DNA from: JBKEBQ01 sp047973225
Lineage (GTDB): Bacteria; Bacillota_I; Bacilli_A; Erysipelotrichales; Erysipelotrichaceae
Reading direction: 5' to 3'
DNA length: 64,000 bases
NCBI GenBank assembly: GCA_047973225.1
Contig: JBKEBQ010000044.1
Coordinates: 31,411 to 95,410 of the forward strand
Shown: in pieces, positions 34,723-44,021 of the stretch
How the letters are laid out: each line of letters begins with the position of its first letter
Numbering within the stretch: position 1 is the stretch's first letter
Made by a program: the position numbers and the translations under genes
The notes under the pieces: model-generated
The model's database searches: none
What the model saw: the letters and a program-made list of their open reading frames with translations, nothing else
Told to the model about the DNA's origin: nothing

Positions 34723-36711
34723 ATGCGAATAGGTATTTTTACAGATACATATACACCTGAAATAAATGGTGTGGTTACCAGTGTTGTAACACTTCAAAAA
34801 GTTTTAGAGAAGCATGGGCACAAGGTTTATATCATTACTTCAAAAAAAGGATTTTTACACTCGCAGCAAGAAGGTAATGTTTTTCGTATGCCTGGTTTGG
34901 AACTGAAATGGTTGTATGGTTATATTTTAACTACCCCATACCATTTTACAGTGCGTGATGCGGTTGCAAAAATGGATTTGGATGTCATCCATATTCAACA
35001 AGAATTTGGTGTTGGCACATTTGGACGAATTTGTGCTAGAAGCTTGCAAATTCCAGTTGTGTACACCTATCATACGATGTATGAAGATTATACTAATTAT
35101 GTGAATAAATTCAATTTAGGGAGTGTTGAAAAAATATCGAAAAAGACAGTTATTACATTATCAAAGATGTTGTGTCAATCATCAACAGGAATTATTGCTC
35201 CCAGTAAAAAGACGAAAGAAGCGCTGCTTCGTTATGGCGTGAAGCGTCCGATTCAAATTGTCCCTACGGGTATTGATTTGAGCATGTTCCACCCCGCGCA
35301 TATTGATAAAAAATTAGTAGCAACCTTAAGAAGTAAATACAAGATTAATAACCAACAAAAAATTATCGCTTATATTGGACGTCTTGCTCCAGAAAAAGAT
35401 ATTGATATGGCAATAGAGGGATTTGCAAAGATACAAAATCCTGATATCGTGATGATGATTGTGGGTGGTGGGCCTTCGCTTCAGGACTTAATGCAAAAAG
35501 CGCAAACCCTAGGGATTGCTTCTCGTGTAATTTTTACGGATAAGCAGCCAAGAGAATATATGCCTGCTTTTTACGCGATGGCAAACGTCTTTGTATCACC
35601 TTCACTTAGCGAAACACAGGGATTGACCTTCCTGGAAGCGTTGGCTTCTGGTTTGCCTGTTTTTGCACGTAGAGATGCGGTTGTTGAAGAACTCGTGTAT
35701 GAAGCAAAGAGCGGATACTACTTTGATGATGCACAGATGTTTTCCCAAAAAGCGGAGATCTTTTTTGCGCTTTCACAAACACAACAAAAAAAGATGAATA
35801 TGCAATGTTTTGAAATAGTAAAAAAATATGATGTAGAGCATTTTTATGAAGGTGTGATGTGTGCTTATGTAGATGCGATTGAGGCCTATCATGAAAATTA
35901 TAGAGTCGTATCGATACGTACGAGTGACGAATGGATGAAACTTTTGGTTTGTAATCAAAAGACAAAGAAAGAGGATTCGCTTTTTATTTCTTTAGAAGAT
36001 TATACATCAATGGGTATTAAAAAAGATGGTATTCTAGAAAATAGTGATTATGAAGTTTTAAAAGAAAAAGAAAAAAGATTACTTGCCTATCGAAAGTGTA
36101 TACGAAAACTTCGGGGTAAAGACTATACAAAAAAAGAAATGTACGATATCTTAAAAAAAGAAGATGTAAGTAAGGAGGGTAAAGAAGCCATCATAGAAGA
36201 CTTAGAAAAAAAAGGTTTTATTGATGATGAAGCATACCTTACTTTACAAATAGAAAAAATGAATCACGCTTTGTTTGGTAAGCAAAAAATCAAACAGAAG
36301 CTTCTTGCTAAAGGTATTTCAGAAGAAGCAATTCAGGAAAAAATGTTAACAATGCAAGAAGATTTAGAATTGCATAAAGCGCGCGTACTTGGTCATAAAT
36401 ATTATGACAGCATTCAAAATAAGTCTTTGAAAGAAAAGAAATTGTGTATAGAACGCAAACTTTATCGTGATGGCTTTCATATGGAAGTCATTCACGAAGT
36501 ATTAGAAGAGATAAATTTTGAAGAGGATATTTTAAAAGAACATGTTCATTTAAGTATCCATCTAGAAAAAGCATATAAAACATATGGAAGAAAATTTGCG
36601 GGAAAAGATTTAGAAGAGCGTTTGCTTCGCGCCCTGATGCGTAAAGGCTTTATGTATGACGATATAAAAGTGGCAATAGAAATGAGGAATGAAGATGAAC
36701 AAAATGATTAA
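34723..36711 (+). CDS. fusion: GT4 glucosyltransferase (diacylglycerol type) + RecX
   Basis: 662-residue two-part protein. Residues about 1-390 form a complete GT4 enzyme like 1,2-diacylglycerol 3-glucosyltransferase: FTDTYTPEINGVV, VYTYHTMYEDYTNYV, PTGIDLSMFHP, YIGRLAPEKDIDMAI and SPSLSETQGLTFLEAL. Residues about 425-662 form a full RecX: a beta start (LFISLEDYTSMGIKKDGIL), then three-helix repeats with GKDYTKKEMYDILKK, KGFIDDEAY and RKGFMYDDIKVAIE. RecX normally caps RecA filaments. One continuous frame with a consistent codon pattern argues for a real fusion. GGGG precedes the ATG. Confidence 0.85.
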   Translation: MRIGIFTDTYTPEINGVVTSVVTLQKVLEKHGHKVYIITSKKGFLHSQQEGNVFRMPGLELKWLYGYILTTPYHFTVRDAVAKMDLDVIHIQQEFGVGTFGRICARSLQIPVVYTYHTMYEDYTNYVNKFNLGSVEKISKKTVITLSKMLCQSSTGIIAPSKKTKEALLRYGVKRPIQIVPTGIDLSMFHPAHIDKKLVATLRSKYKINNQQKIIAYIGRLAPEKDIDMAIEGFAKIQNPDIVMMIVGGGPSLQDLMQKAQTLGIASRVIFTDKQPREYMPAFYAMANVFVSPSLSETQGLTFLEALASGLPVFARRDAVVEELVYEAKSGYYFDDAQMFSQKAEIFFALSQTQQKKMNMQCFEIVKKYDVEHFYEGVMCAYVDAIEAYHENYRVVSIRTSDEWMKLLVCNQKTKKEDSLFISLEDYTSMGIKKDGILENSDYEVLKEKEKRLLAYRKCIRKLRGKDYTKKEMYDILKKEDVSKEGKEAIIEDLEKKGFIDDEAYLTLQIEKMNHALFGKQKIKQKLLAKGISEEAIQEKMLTMQEDLELHKARVLGHKYYDSIQNKSLKEKKLCIERKLYRDGFHMEVIHEVLEEINFEEDILKEHVHLSIHLEKAYKTYGRKFAGKDLEERLLRALMRKGFMYDDIKVAIEMRNEDEQND

Positions 36712-37633
36712 AGATATGCAAGATGGTGATCGCTTGGATGTTAAACTCATGATTTTTCAAGTAAATAAAGGTGTAACAAGCAAAGGATCACCTTATTTAT
36801 CTATGCAATTACAAGATAAAAGTGGCATGATGGATGCAAAATATTGGAATGTGAAAGAAAGTGAAATTTCAAAATATCAAGCAGGGATGATTTGTCGTTT
36901 TCGTGCGGATGTCTTATCCCACAATAAGCAACTACAAATTCGCATTGCTGCAATGGAAGAGATAGATCGTAGTCAAGAAAATGTAGAAGATTATGTTCGA
37001 AGTTCTAGTATTGGAAAAGCGGAGTTGGAGTATAAAATTGGAAATATTGTGGATTCTATTGAAAACGATAGTTATAAACGTTTGGTAAAAGCATGTTTGT
37101 TGGAAGATGGTGATGCTTTTTATACATATCCTGCAGCGAGTAAAAACCATCATAATTATGTAGGAGGATTGGCATCGCATGTGCTGAGTATGTGTGAGTT
37201 AGGAGCGTTTGTTTGTAAACAGTATCCATTATTGAATCGAGATTTACTAATCAGTGGAATTATTTTGCATGACTTAGGTAAAGTTGTTGAGTTGAGTGGT
37301 CCCATGGTTGTGGAATATACCATTGAGGGAAAGTTATTGGGGCATATCTCGATTATGCAAGCAAAATTATACGAAATAGCACAACGCTTGCATATAGAAA
37401 GCGAAGAATTGACATTATTAAGACACATGATTTTATCTCATCATGGGAAATTGGAATATGGATCACCAGTGTTGCCGTTGATTCCAGAAGCTGAAATTTT
37501 GAGTTACATTGATAATATGGATGCGCGTATGAATACGTTAGAAATGGTATTTTCAAATGTACAGTCTGGAAATTTTAGTCCTCGAATTTTTGCCCTTGAT
37601 AATCGATCATTCTATAAAGCAAAAGATAAATAG
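36695..37633 (+). CDS. yhaM: 3'-5' exoribonuclease YhaM
   Basis: 312-residue YhaM: an N-terminal OB-fold (about residues 10-100) and an HD hydrolase domain (about 150-290) with HNYVGGLASHVLSM, LHDLGKV and the later HHGKLEYGSP. It trims RNA 3' ends (and can degrade DNA) in Firmicutes. I choose the ATG at 36695 since GAGG lies 7 bases before it; the earlier ATG at 36689 is too close. Its start overlaps the end of the glycosyltransferase-RecX gene, so the nucleic-acid function sits beside the RecX part. Confidence 0.92.
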   Translation: MNKMIKDMQDGDRLDVKLMIFQVNKGVTSKGSPYLSMQLQDKSGMMDAKYWNVKESEISKYQAGMICRFRADVLSHNKQLQIRIAAMEEIDRSQENVEDYVRSSSIGKAELEYKIGNIVDSIENDSYKRLVKACLLEDGDAFYTYPAASKNHHNYVGGLASHVLSMCELGAFVCKQYPLLNRDLLISGIILHDLGKVVELSGPMVVEYTIEGKLLGHISIMQAKLYEIAQRLHIESEELTLLRHMILSHHGKLEYGSPVLPLIPEAEILSYIDNMDARMNTLEMVFSNVQSGNFSPRIFALDNRSFYKAKDK

Positions 37634-37658
37634 TACTTCTTAATGGAAGTACTTTTTT
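37632..37658 (+). terminator. terminator of the glycosyltransferase-recX-yhaM operon
   Basis: AGTACTTC/GAAGTACT stem with a 6-base loop and TTTTT; it overlaps the yhaM stop codon. Confidence 0.92.
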
Positions 37659-37752
37659 ATTTTCATGTATGCTATACTAACAAAAAAATATATTATTTTT
37701 ATTTTTAACAAGATAGCGTATAATAAGTATTACATGAAAAAGGAGTGGTGAT

Positions 37753-38892
37753 ATGAAGGTAATTATTGCAAGTGATTCTTATAAAAGTTGCATGACTTCA
37801 AAACAAGCCAACAACATCATTGCTGACGCCATCCATGAAGTAGATCCCCAAGCAACAACGGTTTCTTATACGATTGGTGATGGTGGAGAGGGGACGTGTG
37901 CAGCTTTTGTGGATGCTGCGAATGGACGATATGTAGATATAGAGGTTCGTGATGCATATTTTCGCAGGATAGTAGCCCAATATGGCTTGGTGGATGATGA
38001 CCAAGTAGCCGTTATTGAAGTGTCCAGTTGTATTGGTATTCAACACTATCCACGAGAACGTCGCCATCCTCTATATGCGACAAGTTATGGTGTTGGAGAG
38101 ATGTTGTTGGATGCAAAAAAACGTGGTGTAAAAAAAATCATCCTTACGCTTGGAGGGAGTGCGACCAATGATGGTGGGATGGGGATGTTACAAGCTTTAG
38201 GGGTTAAGTTTTATGACAAAAATCGTACATATTTAAAGTCAAATGCCCAATCCTTAAAGAGTATTGCATATATTGACACAAAACAATTGACCTCGTTTAC
38301 AGGTATTGAGTTGATTGCTGCGTGTGATGTGGAAAACACACTATTGGGGGAATTTGGAGCAACACGAATGTTTGGCAAGCAGAAAGGCTTGTATAAAAAT
38401 CAAATCTATAAAGTTGAAGAGGGTATGCGCAATTATGCTAAACAATTTGCGAACCACGGAATTGTCCTTGACAATTTGGTGGGCGGTGGTGCAGCTGGTG
38501 GTATTGGGGCTGCATTACAAGCAGTTTTGCATGCAAGACTACAAAGCGGATTTTCGTCTTTATTGGCATATATGGATATTGAGAAACAATTACAAGATAG
38601 TGATTTACTGATTACTGGAGAAGGTCAGAGCGATAAACAAACATGGTTTGGAAAAGTTCCTGTCGCGCTTATTGAAGTAGCGAATAAATATAATGTTCCC
38701 ACGGTTTGCATTAGTGGCGCTTTAGGAGTAGAGTATAAGAAGTTATATGATAAGGGCTTTATTGGTATTTACAGTATTGCGGATCGAGCTATGAGTTTTG
38801 AACAAGCAATACAAAGTGCACCAGAAAAACTAGCGGCTTGTGCATATACGGTATTTAAAACCATTTATGAAATGAAGGAGCGAAAAAAATGA
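37753..38892 (+). CDS. glycerate kinase (GlxK/GarK type)
   Basis: 379-residue glycerate kinase, phosphorylating D-glycerate (usually to 2-phosphoglycerate) with ATP. Family blocks: IASDSYKSCMTSKQAN at the N-terminus, IGDGGEGT, TLGGSATNDGGMGMLQALG, GGGAAGGIGAAL and ITGEGQSDKQTWFGKVP. AAAGGAG precedes the ATG. Its stop overlaps the lipoprotein gene start (ATGA). The source of glycerate is not evident in this window. Confidence 0.94.
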   Translation: MKVIIASDSYKSCMTSKQANNIIADAIHEVDPQATTVSYTIGDGGEGTCAAFVDAANGRYVDIEVRDAYFRRIVAQYGLVDDDQVAVIEVSSCIGIQHYPRERRHPLYATSYGVGEMLLDAKKRGVKKIILTLGGSATNDGGMGMLQALGVKFYDKNRTYLKSNAQSLKSIAYIDTKQLTSFTGIELIAACDVENTLLGEFGATRMFGKQKGLYKNQIYKVEEGMRNYAKQFANHGIVLDNLVGGGAAGGIGAALQAVLHARLQSGFSSLLAYMDIEKQLQDSDLLITGEGQSDKQTWFGKVPVALIEVANKYNVPTVCISGALGVEYKKLYDKGFIGIYSIADRAMSFEQAIQSAPEKLAACAYTVFKTIYEMKERKK

Positions 38893-39380
38893 TAAAAAAA
38901 ATGATGTTGATAACAATAGGATTGTTATTGAGTGTTGGTGTTGTGGCTTGTTCGCGTGAGAGTAAAGCGGCACCGGATGGTCCCGGAAAATTAATCCAAA
39001 TTGATTATGCAACTTTCACAAAAATGAAAGAAGAAAAAGACACCTTTTTGGTCATTATTTCGTTAGAAGGATGCTCTTATTGTGAGGAATTAAAGGAAAC
39101 GATTCTAAATCCTTTTTTGAGTGATGTTGGAGCACAACTTTACGAGTTTAATATTTCCAACGAGAGTAGTGATGAAAAGTATCAACTAGCGGTAGAAGGT
39201 CTAGAAAAAGAATTTGCAGAAGTTCGATATGGTGAAGGGAAAGGGTTTCAAGGTACACCTACCACGGTGGTTTATGAAGGTGGTGAGCGTGTAGAATATT
39301 TTGTCGGAAACCAAGATTTATCCATTGAAAGATTTGAAGAATTAAGAAGTGCATATGAATTGAATATGTCAGAAGAATAA
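38889..39380 (+). CDS. thioredoxin-like lipoprotein
   Basis: 163-residue exported protein. The lipobox VVAC ends at residue 21 after a hydrophobic signal, so it is expected to be lipid-anchored outside the membrane. The mature part is a thioredoxin fold with LEGCSYCEEL (CxxC redox pair, CSYC) and a cis-Pro loop GTPTTVV. It would act as a thiol oxidoreductase or a bacteriocin-transport accessory (PedC/BrcD-like) protein. It is translationally coupled to glycerate kinase, though no functional link is obvious. Confidence 0.85.
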   Translation: MIKKMMLITIGLLLSVGVVACSRESKAAPDGPGKLIQIDYATFTKMKEEKDTFLVIISLEGCSYCEELKETILNPFLSDVGAQLYEFNISNESSDEKYQLAVEGLEKEFAEVRYGEGKGFQGTPTTVVYEGGERVEYFVGNQDLSIERFEELRSAYELNMSEE

Positions 39381-39404
39381 CCTTGTTTTATAGAGAAGGT
39401 AAAT

Positions 39405-39433
39405 AAAAAAACGTTCGATCGAGCGTTTTTTTT
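39405..39433. terminator. bidirectional terminator between convergent genes
   Basis: AAAAACG-TTCGATCGA-GCGTTTTT forms a stem with A and T tracts on each side, between the lipoprotein (+) and Cof phosphatase (-) genes. Confidence 0.85.
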
Positions 39434-40253
39434 ATAGTATATTTACTTTTGTAAAAGCATCTTTAAGTCCATTATTATCAATATGCTCACAAACAATGTC
39501 AGCGATTTGTTTTACTTCTGTATTGGCATTACCCATGGCAATGCCAATATGACAAAATTGTAGCATTTCTATGTCGTTCATGCTATCACCAATCGCTATA
39601 CTATCATTGATAGATGCATGAAAATGCTCTAGAATAGTTTTTACACCAGTTGCTTTTGAAATGTTTTTATTACAAATTTCAAGGTGACTGATTCCGTTTT
39701 CGTTTTTTTGTAAGATACACGTATAAGAAGTGTCCAATTGTGCTTTAATATCAATTAGTGATGAAAATTGCTTTGCGAATAAGCAAGCTTTTACAAGGGT
39801 ATTTTGCTTGATAGTAGTTGTCCGATACATCTTAATAAGATGCATATATGCTAGCGTTTTCTTTTTGTCGTTTTGCTGTTCTTTCATAAAAAGATCAAAG
39901 AAAAAGCTATAGGTAAAGTCACTCAAATAGCAGGCATGCATACCATCTAATTTATATCCAACTTCAGTATGGTTTATAGTAGCCAAGATAGGCCGTAGAG
40001 TCTTTATGTCTAATATGTTTTTGGAGAGGGTAATTCCTTCAATCTCAACATGTGATCCACAGGCAAAAATATATCCATCAAAGCCAATGGAGCGGATGAT
40101 GGGATCCACTTCGCTAGCAGCTCTTCCGCTACAAATAAATACTTTATGAGAGCGTTGTCGCGCTTGTTTGATGGCATTTATCGCAGTGCGGGGGATGTTT
40201 CCGTCTTCATGACTTAGTAAGGTACCATCAATATCAATAAATATATATTTCAT
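39432..40253 (-). CDS. Cof-type HAD phosphatase
   Basis: 273-residue HAD phosphatase of the Cof/YbiV subfamily (C2 cap). DIDGTLL (residues 7-13) holds the nucleophile, ICSGRA is motif II, a Lys near residue 195 is motif III, and IGDSMNDIEML is motif IV. It acts on sugar phosphates or similar metabolites. It is 4 bases downstream of the PRD regulator gene on the same strand, so it is probably made together with it. Confidence 0.93.
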   Translation of the reverse strand: MKYIFIDIDGTLLSHEDGNIPRTAINAIKQARQRSHKVFICSGRAASEVDPIIRSIGFDGYIFACGSHVEIEGITLSKNILDIKTLRPILATINHTEVGYKLDGMHACYLSDFTYSFFFDLFMKEQQNDKKKTLAYMHLIKMYRTTTIKQNTLVKACLFAKQFSSLIDIKAQLDTSYTCILQKNENGISHLEICNKNISKATGVKTILEHFHASINDSIAIGDSMNDIEMLQFCHIGIAMGNANTEVKQIADIVCEHIDNNGLKDAFTKVNIL

Positions 40254-40257
40254 TCCT

Positions 40258-42174
40258 CTACCTCGCTTTTATGCTTTCAAAGAAAATTGTTTTAAAGTCT
40301 TCAAAACTTGTGCATTCTTTTATCAATTCAATAACGGTATCATTGCTAAAAATTTTAACAAGCGTTTCATAAAGTTCATGAAATAAGCGCTTATCTGCTC
40401 GATTTAATGCTACCAACAATACGATATTAACGCATTGTTGTTGCCATTTGATTCCTTGTTTTGAAATGCATACACTGATACACGATTTATGAGCATCCAT
40501 TTTCATAGTGTGGGGAATTGCTAAGCAACCAAAAGCGGTTGATGCAGCATTTTCGCGAATATGAATATTTTCTTCAAAATTTTGGTTGACATAATGAAGT
40601 TCTAAAAGCTTGTTTGTTTGATGTTGAATCAATGCATCTTTATCTTGAAGATCAGGATTTACCAAAAATAAATCTTCCAAAAAGAAGTTATGAAAGATCT
40701 TTTTTGAAATGCAATTTTTTTTATTGTTGATAATTCGTAATAAGGAATTATAAATTTTAACTTTATCACTCTGTTGAAGAAATGGAGGGATTAGAATCAT
40801 CTCTTGATGGAGGTGTATATCTAGTTGAATGGTCGAAATACATACATCGAAGATAGCATTATCCAACTCTTCAGGAGTTGTGATAATCTTAACAATATCC
40901 ATTTGGTTAGAGAAGGCTATCAATAATTCATTATAAATGCTGGTACTAATTTTCATGTAGTCTGGACATAACAAGATGCATTTAACTTTTTCAGTGTTTA
41001 ATTTTTGTCGCTCTATCTCGGCACCGATGTGCAGAGATAAGAATGTAATTTCATCTTCGTTAATGTGAATTTTGTATTCTTCCATTAATTCAATCGCTAT
41101 GTAAATTGCGATGTCATAAACGGTTGGACAAGCGGTTTTTATGCTTTGTGTCATAGGATTTTTTGTATATGTCCCATTTTTTGCACGTGCTAACAAATTC
41201 TTTAAATGCAAGGAAAAAGGGGTTAAAAAATTTTCGCTTTTTAAATTGATATAATAGTATTTATTTACTTTTTCAACTAAATGCTTTGCGACAAGCAAGG
41301 TTTTTTCACCGACAATTTTATTTAATGTCTCTTGATTAGAAGGAAGCGAATAGTTTGCGTTGGTTTTAAATAACATGTAAATTTCAAATTGTTCATCGCT
41401 GTTTAGTTTAATATGAAAAACTTGTTCCAAGTTCTCGCATAAATCCATAACGAGAGAGCGCTCATGGATATCTTCAATAAAGAATTCTTCGGCGTTGCGG
41501 TGGATGAAATTCCCATCACTAATACGATCGACGATAATAACCAAATGCAATAATAGATTTATATTTGCGAAATCATTTAAATAATAACTATGTTGTGAAA
41601 AAGTCTTTTGAATGATTTGCAAAATTGTTTCGGTTACGTCTTGATCAAAACTTTCTTTGATTATATTCGTATTGACAAATTTATTTTCGGTTTCTTCATA
41701 AATAACATGACTTACAAGTTTTCGCTTATCTTTTTCACTTCCTTTGATGCTAACTTCATCATTTTGGATAATAAAATGCACATGAAAATTAGAAAAGGCA
41801 GTGTTCATATGCTGGATTCCTTTTTTTAAGGTAGAATAGCTAATATAAAAATCTTCGCATAGATCGTAAAGATTTAGGGTTCTATGGTGGTCTAATAATA
41901 ATTTTTTAATAATATAGATGGATCGTTCGTAATCCGATTGCGGAAGCAAAGGATTTTGTTGTTTGTTTAGAAAGTCTTTTACTATTTGCTTGTGAGCGAT
42001 ATATCCATTGTTGGAGGAAGAAATCATCTTTGCGCTAGATAATACATTAAGTTCTACAATATAACTTTTGATTGTTCTTACTGACACATTTAATACACGT
42101 GCTAATTCTTTGCTAGTGGTAAAGGTTTGCTGTTCATATAAATAGCGTAGTAAAATTTCTTGGTTTTCTTTCAT
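40258..42174 (-). CDS. BglG/LicR-type PRD regulator with C-terminal EIIA
   Basis: 638-residue regulator: N-terminal HTH (SKELARVLNVSVRTIKSYIV), second HTH/Mga-type region (about residues 75-130), and two PRD domains (about 175-290 and 300-405; conserved His in LSLHIGAE). A degenerate EIIB-like domain (CILLCPDYMKIS) and a C-terminal EIIA domain with active His in LAIPHTMKMD follow. It is divergent from the beta-glucoside PTS operon, whose promoter carries a large symmetric inverted repeat, so it is the likely activator. The ATG at 42174 follows GGAG; the frame-opening TTG lies two codons earlier. Confidence 0.9.
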   Translation of the reverse strand: MKENQEILLRYLYEQQTFTTSKELARVLNVSVRTIKSYIVELNVLSSAKMISSSNNGYIAHKQIVKDFLNKQQNPLLPQSDYERSIYIIKKLLLDHHRTLNLYDLCEDFYISYSTLKKGIQHMNTAFSNFHVHFIIQNDEVSIKGSEKDKRKLVSHVIYEETENKFVNTNIIKESFDQDVTETILQIIQKTFSQHSYYLNDFANINLLLHLVIIVDRISDGNFIHRNAEEFFIEDIHERSLVMDLCENLEQVFHIKLNSDEQFEIYMLFKTNANYSLPSNQETLNKIVGEKTLLVAKHLVEKVNKYYYINLKSENFLTPFSLHLKNLLARAKNGTYTKNPMTQSIKTACPTVYDIAIYIAIELMEEYKIHINEDEITFLSLHIGAEIERQKLNTEKVKCILLCPDYMKISTSIYNELLIAFSNQMDIVKIITTPEELDNAIFDVCISTIQLDIHLHQEMILIPPFLQQSDKVKIYNSLLRIINNKKNCISKKIFHNFFLEDLFLVNPDLQDKDALIQHQTNKLLELHYVNQNFEENIHIRENAASTAFGCLAIPHTMKMDAHKSCISVCISKQGIKWQQQCVNIVLLVALNRADKRLFHELYETLVKIFSNDTVIELIKECTSFEDFKTIFFESIKAR

Positions 42175-42226
42175 TAGCAATCTTCTCCATGTATCTGTAA
42201 CTATTATAAATAGAAGTTTCTAATCA

Positions 42227-42270
42227 CTCAACCATGCGTTTGCACCACCCAGTGCAAAACTACAGTTGAG
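42227..42270 (+). promoter_or_regulatory. symmetric double inverted repeat upstream of cel-type PTS operon
   Basis: CTCAAC-6-TTTGCAC-6-GTGCAAA-6-GTTGAG: both arm pairs are perfect and all three spacers are 6 bases. The right outer arm overlaps the -35 TTGAGA (42267-42272), with GATAAT (42289-42294) as -10 at 16 bases. This is the likely binding site of the divergent PRD regulator. Confidence 0.75.
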
Positions 42271-42317
42271 AGATTGCTTTATATGAATGATAATCATGAG
42301 AGAAGGAGGTGGTAAAC

Positions 42318-42638
42318 ATGACACAATTAAAGATACTGCTATGTTGTGGAGCAGGTATGTCTTCAGGTTTTCTTGCGCAAAGAGCACGACAAGTAGCTAA
42401 AAAAGAAGGTGTTGATGCTTCTATTGAAGCACGTAGCATTGCGGATATTGCAAGTTATATGAACGCAATTGATGTGTTGATGTTAGGGCCACACTATGCA
42501 GGAGAGTTAACAAAGTTTGAACAAATGGCTGCTCCACATAATGTACCCGTTGTGGTGATTCCGCAAGTTGTATATGCGCAATTAAAAGGAGATGAATTAC
42601 TACACTTAGCATTAAAGACAATTGAAAAGAATAAATAA
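42318..42638 (+). CDS. PTS EIIB, lactose/cellobiose family
   Basis: 106-residue EIIB with phospho-Cys in LLCCGAGMSSGFLA, as in CelA/LicB. The ATG at 42318 follows AAGGAGG; an in-frame GTG upstream overlaps that ribosome site. It is the first gene of EIIB-EIIC-EIIA-GH1-GH1, a beta-glucoside or cellobiose uptake and hydrolysis unit. Confidence 0.93.
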   Translation: MTQLKILLCCGAGMSSGFLAQRARQVAKKEGVDASIEARSIADIASYMNAIDVLMLGPHYAGELTKFEQMAAPHNVPVVVIPQVVYAQLKGDELLHLALKTIEKNK

Positions 42639-42641
42639 AAA

Positions 42642-42725
42642 GAGTTAAGTGCTGAAAACTTAACTCAAGAAAGAAAATTTGTCGAAATCATCTTTCGTCT
42701 TTATTATACAAAAGGGGACGAAAGA
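42642..42725 (+). promoter_or_regulatory. intercistronic RNA stems between EIIB and EIIC genes
   Basis: A perfect 9-bp hairpin GAGTTAAGT/ACTTAACTC (42642-42666), without a T run, is followed by CTTTCGTC (42692-42699) pairing with GACGAAAG (42718-42725). It is likely an mRNA processing or stability element that sets EIIB above the downstream genes. Confidence 0.6.
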
Positions 42726-42749
42726 AATCAAAATTAAAAGGAGAAGTTC

Positions 42750-44006
42750 ATGAAAAAGTTTATGAATTGGTTAGCAAATTCATTTGCACCAAAAATGAAT
42801 GAGATTTGTAGTCGTCCTTGGATTGCTGCGGTATCAAGTTCTATGCAAAAAGTAATTCCCTTCATTTTAACGGGATCACTGATTTATTTTTATAACGTAT
42901 TTCGATCATATATACCTCAATTACCAAATCTAGGTCCAATCGCAGATTATAGTTTTGGATTGATCTCTTTAACTTTAGCATTTGTTGTAGGGCAACAAGT
43001 TATGGAGAAGTTAGGAAAACCGTTTTATACAACCAATTGTGGTCTAGTAGCAATTGCTGTATTTTTAATGTTTGTTATGCCGACAACAGATGAAGCGTAT
43101 AATTTTATCATTCCTGGTGGAAGACTTGGAGCAACTGGAATTGCAGCGGGATTAATTGCTGGACTGTTTACATCCATTATTTTTAATTTATGGTCAAAAT
43201 TGAAATTTTTAGATGATTCAACCTCGATTCCTGATTTTGTATCTGGATGGATTAATTATATCATTCCAACACTCTTATGTTTAGGGATTTCAATGATTTT
43301 AACAATTCATTTGAAGATTGATATTTTTGAAGTTATTTTATCTTTCTTTAGTCCATTAGCAAATTTCGGTCAAACATTACCAGGGTTTGTCTTGTTGTGT
43401 TTTATTCCTGTTGTTTTATATTCTATGGGGATTTCATCTTGGTTGTTTGGCGCAGTTGCAACACCGATTTATTTGGCAGGTATTCAGGCTAATATTGATG
43501 CTGTTGCCGCGGGAATGCAAGCAACCAATATCGCAACAAGTGAAACTGTTTTTACAGCGGCACTGATTACGATGGGTGGCATGGGGGCGACACTAGGATT
43601 GAATTGTTTGATGATGTTTTCAAAAGCTAAAAACTTAAGGGTGCTAGGAAAAATCTTTATCGGACCATCTATTTTCAATATTAATGAACCCATCATGTTT
43701 GGTGCGCCGGTGGTGTTCAATCCGATTTTAATGTTACCGATGTGGATTAATGGGATTGTGGGACCTACGATTGTGTATCTTGTAATGCGTATGGGCTGGT
43801 TAAATATACCAGCAACATTAAATCAAGTAGGACAGGTGCCAGTGCCTATTTCTACGCTGATGATTACACAAGATTTAAGAGGTGTTTTATGGGCATTTGT
43901 TTTATTCATTATATATTTGTTTATTTGGTACCCTTTCTTTAAGGTATATGAAAAAGAATGTTTGAAAAAAGAAGCAGCAGAAATAATAATGACAGAAAAC
44001 GAATAG
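42750..44006 (+). CDS. PTS EIIC, cellobiose/beta-glucoside (CelB) family
   Basis: 418-residue membrane permease with about 10 helices. CelB-type landmarks: SRPWIAAVSSSMQKVIPFIL, DFVSGWINYIIPT, and the substrate loop FNINEPIMFGAPVVFNPILM. It imports a beta-linked disaccharide or glucoside as its 6-phosphate. AAAAGGAG precedes the ATG. Confidence 0.95.
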   Translation: MKKFMNWLANSFAPKMNEICSRPWIAAVSSSMQKVIPFILTGSLIYFYNVFRSYIPQLPNLGPIADYSFGLISLTLAFVVGQQVMEKLGKPFYTTNCGLVAIAVFLMFVMPTTDEAYNFIIPGGRLGATGIAAGLIAGLFTSIIFNLWSKLKFLDDSTSIPDFVSGWINYIIPTLLCLGISMILTIHLKIDIFEVILSFFSPLANFGQTLPGFVLLCFIPVVLYSMGISSWLFGAVATPIYLAGIQANIDAVAAGMQATNIATSETVFTAALITMGGMGATLGLNCLMMFSKAKNLRVLGKIFIGPSIFNINEPIMFGAPVVFNPILMLPMWINGIVGPTIVYLVMRMGWLNIPATLNQVGQVPVPISTLMITQDLRGVLWAFVLFIIYLFIWYPFFKVYEKECLKKEAAEIIMTENE

Positions 44007-44021
44007 AGAGGGAGAATGTAT

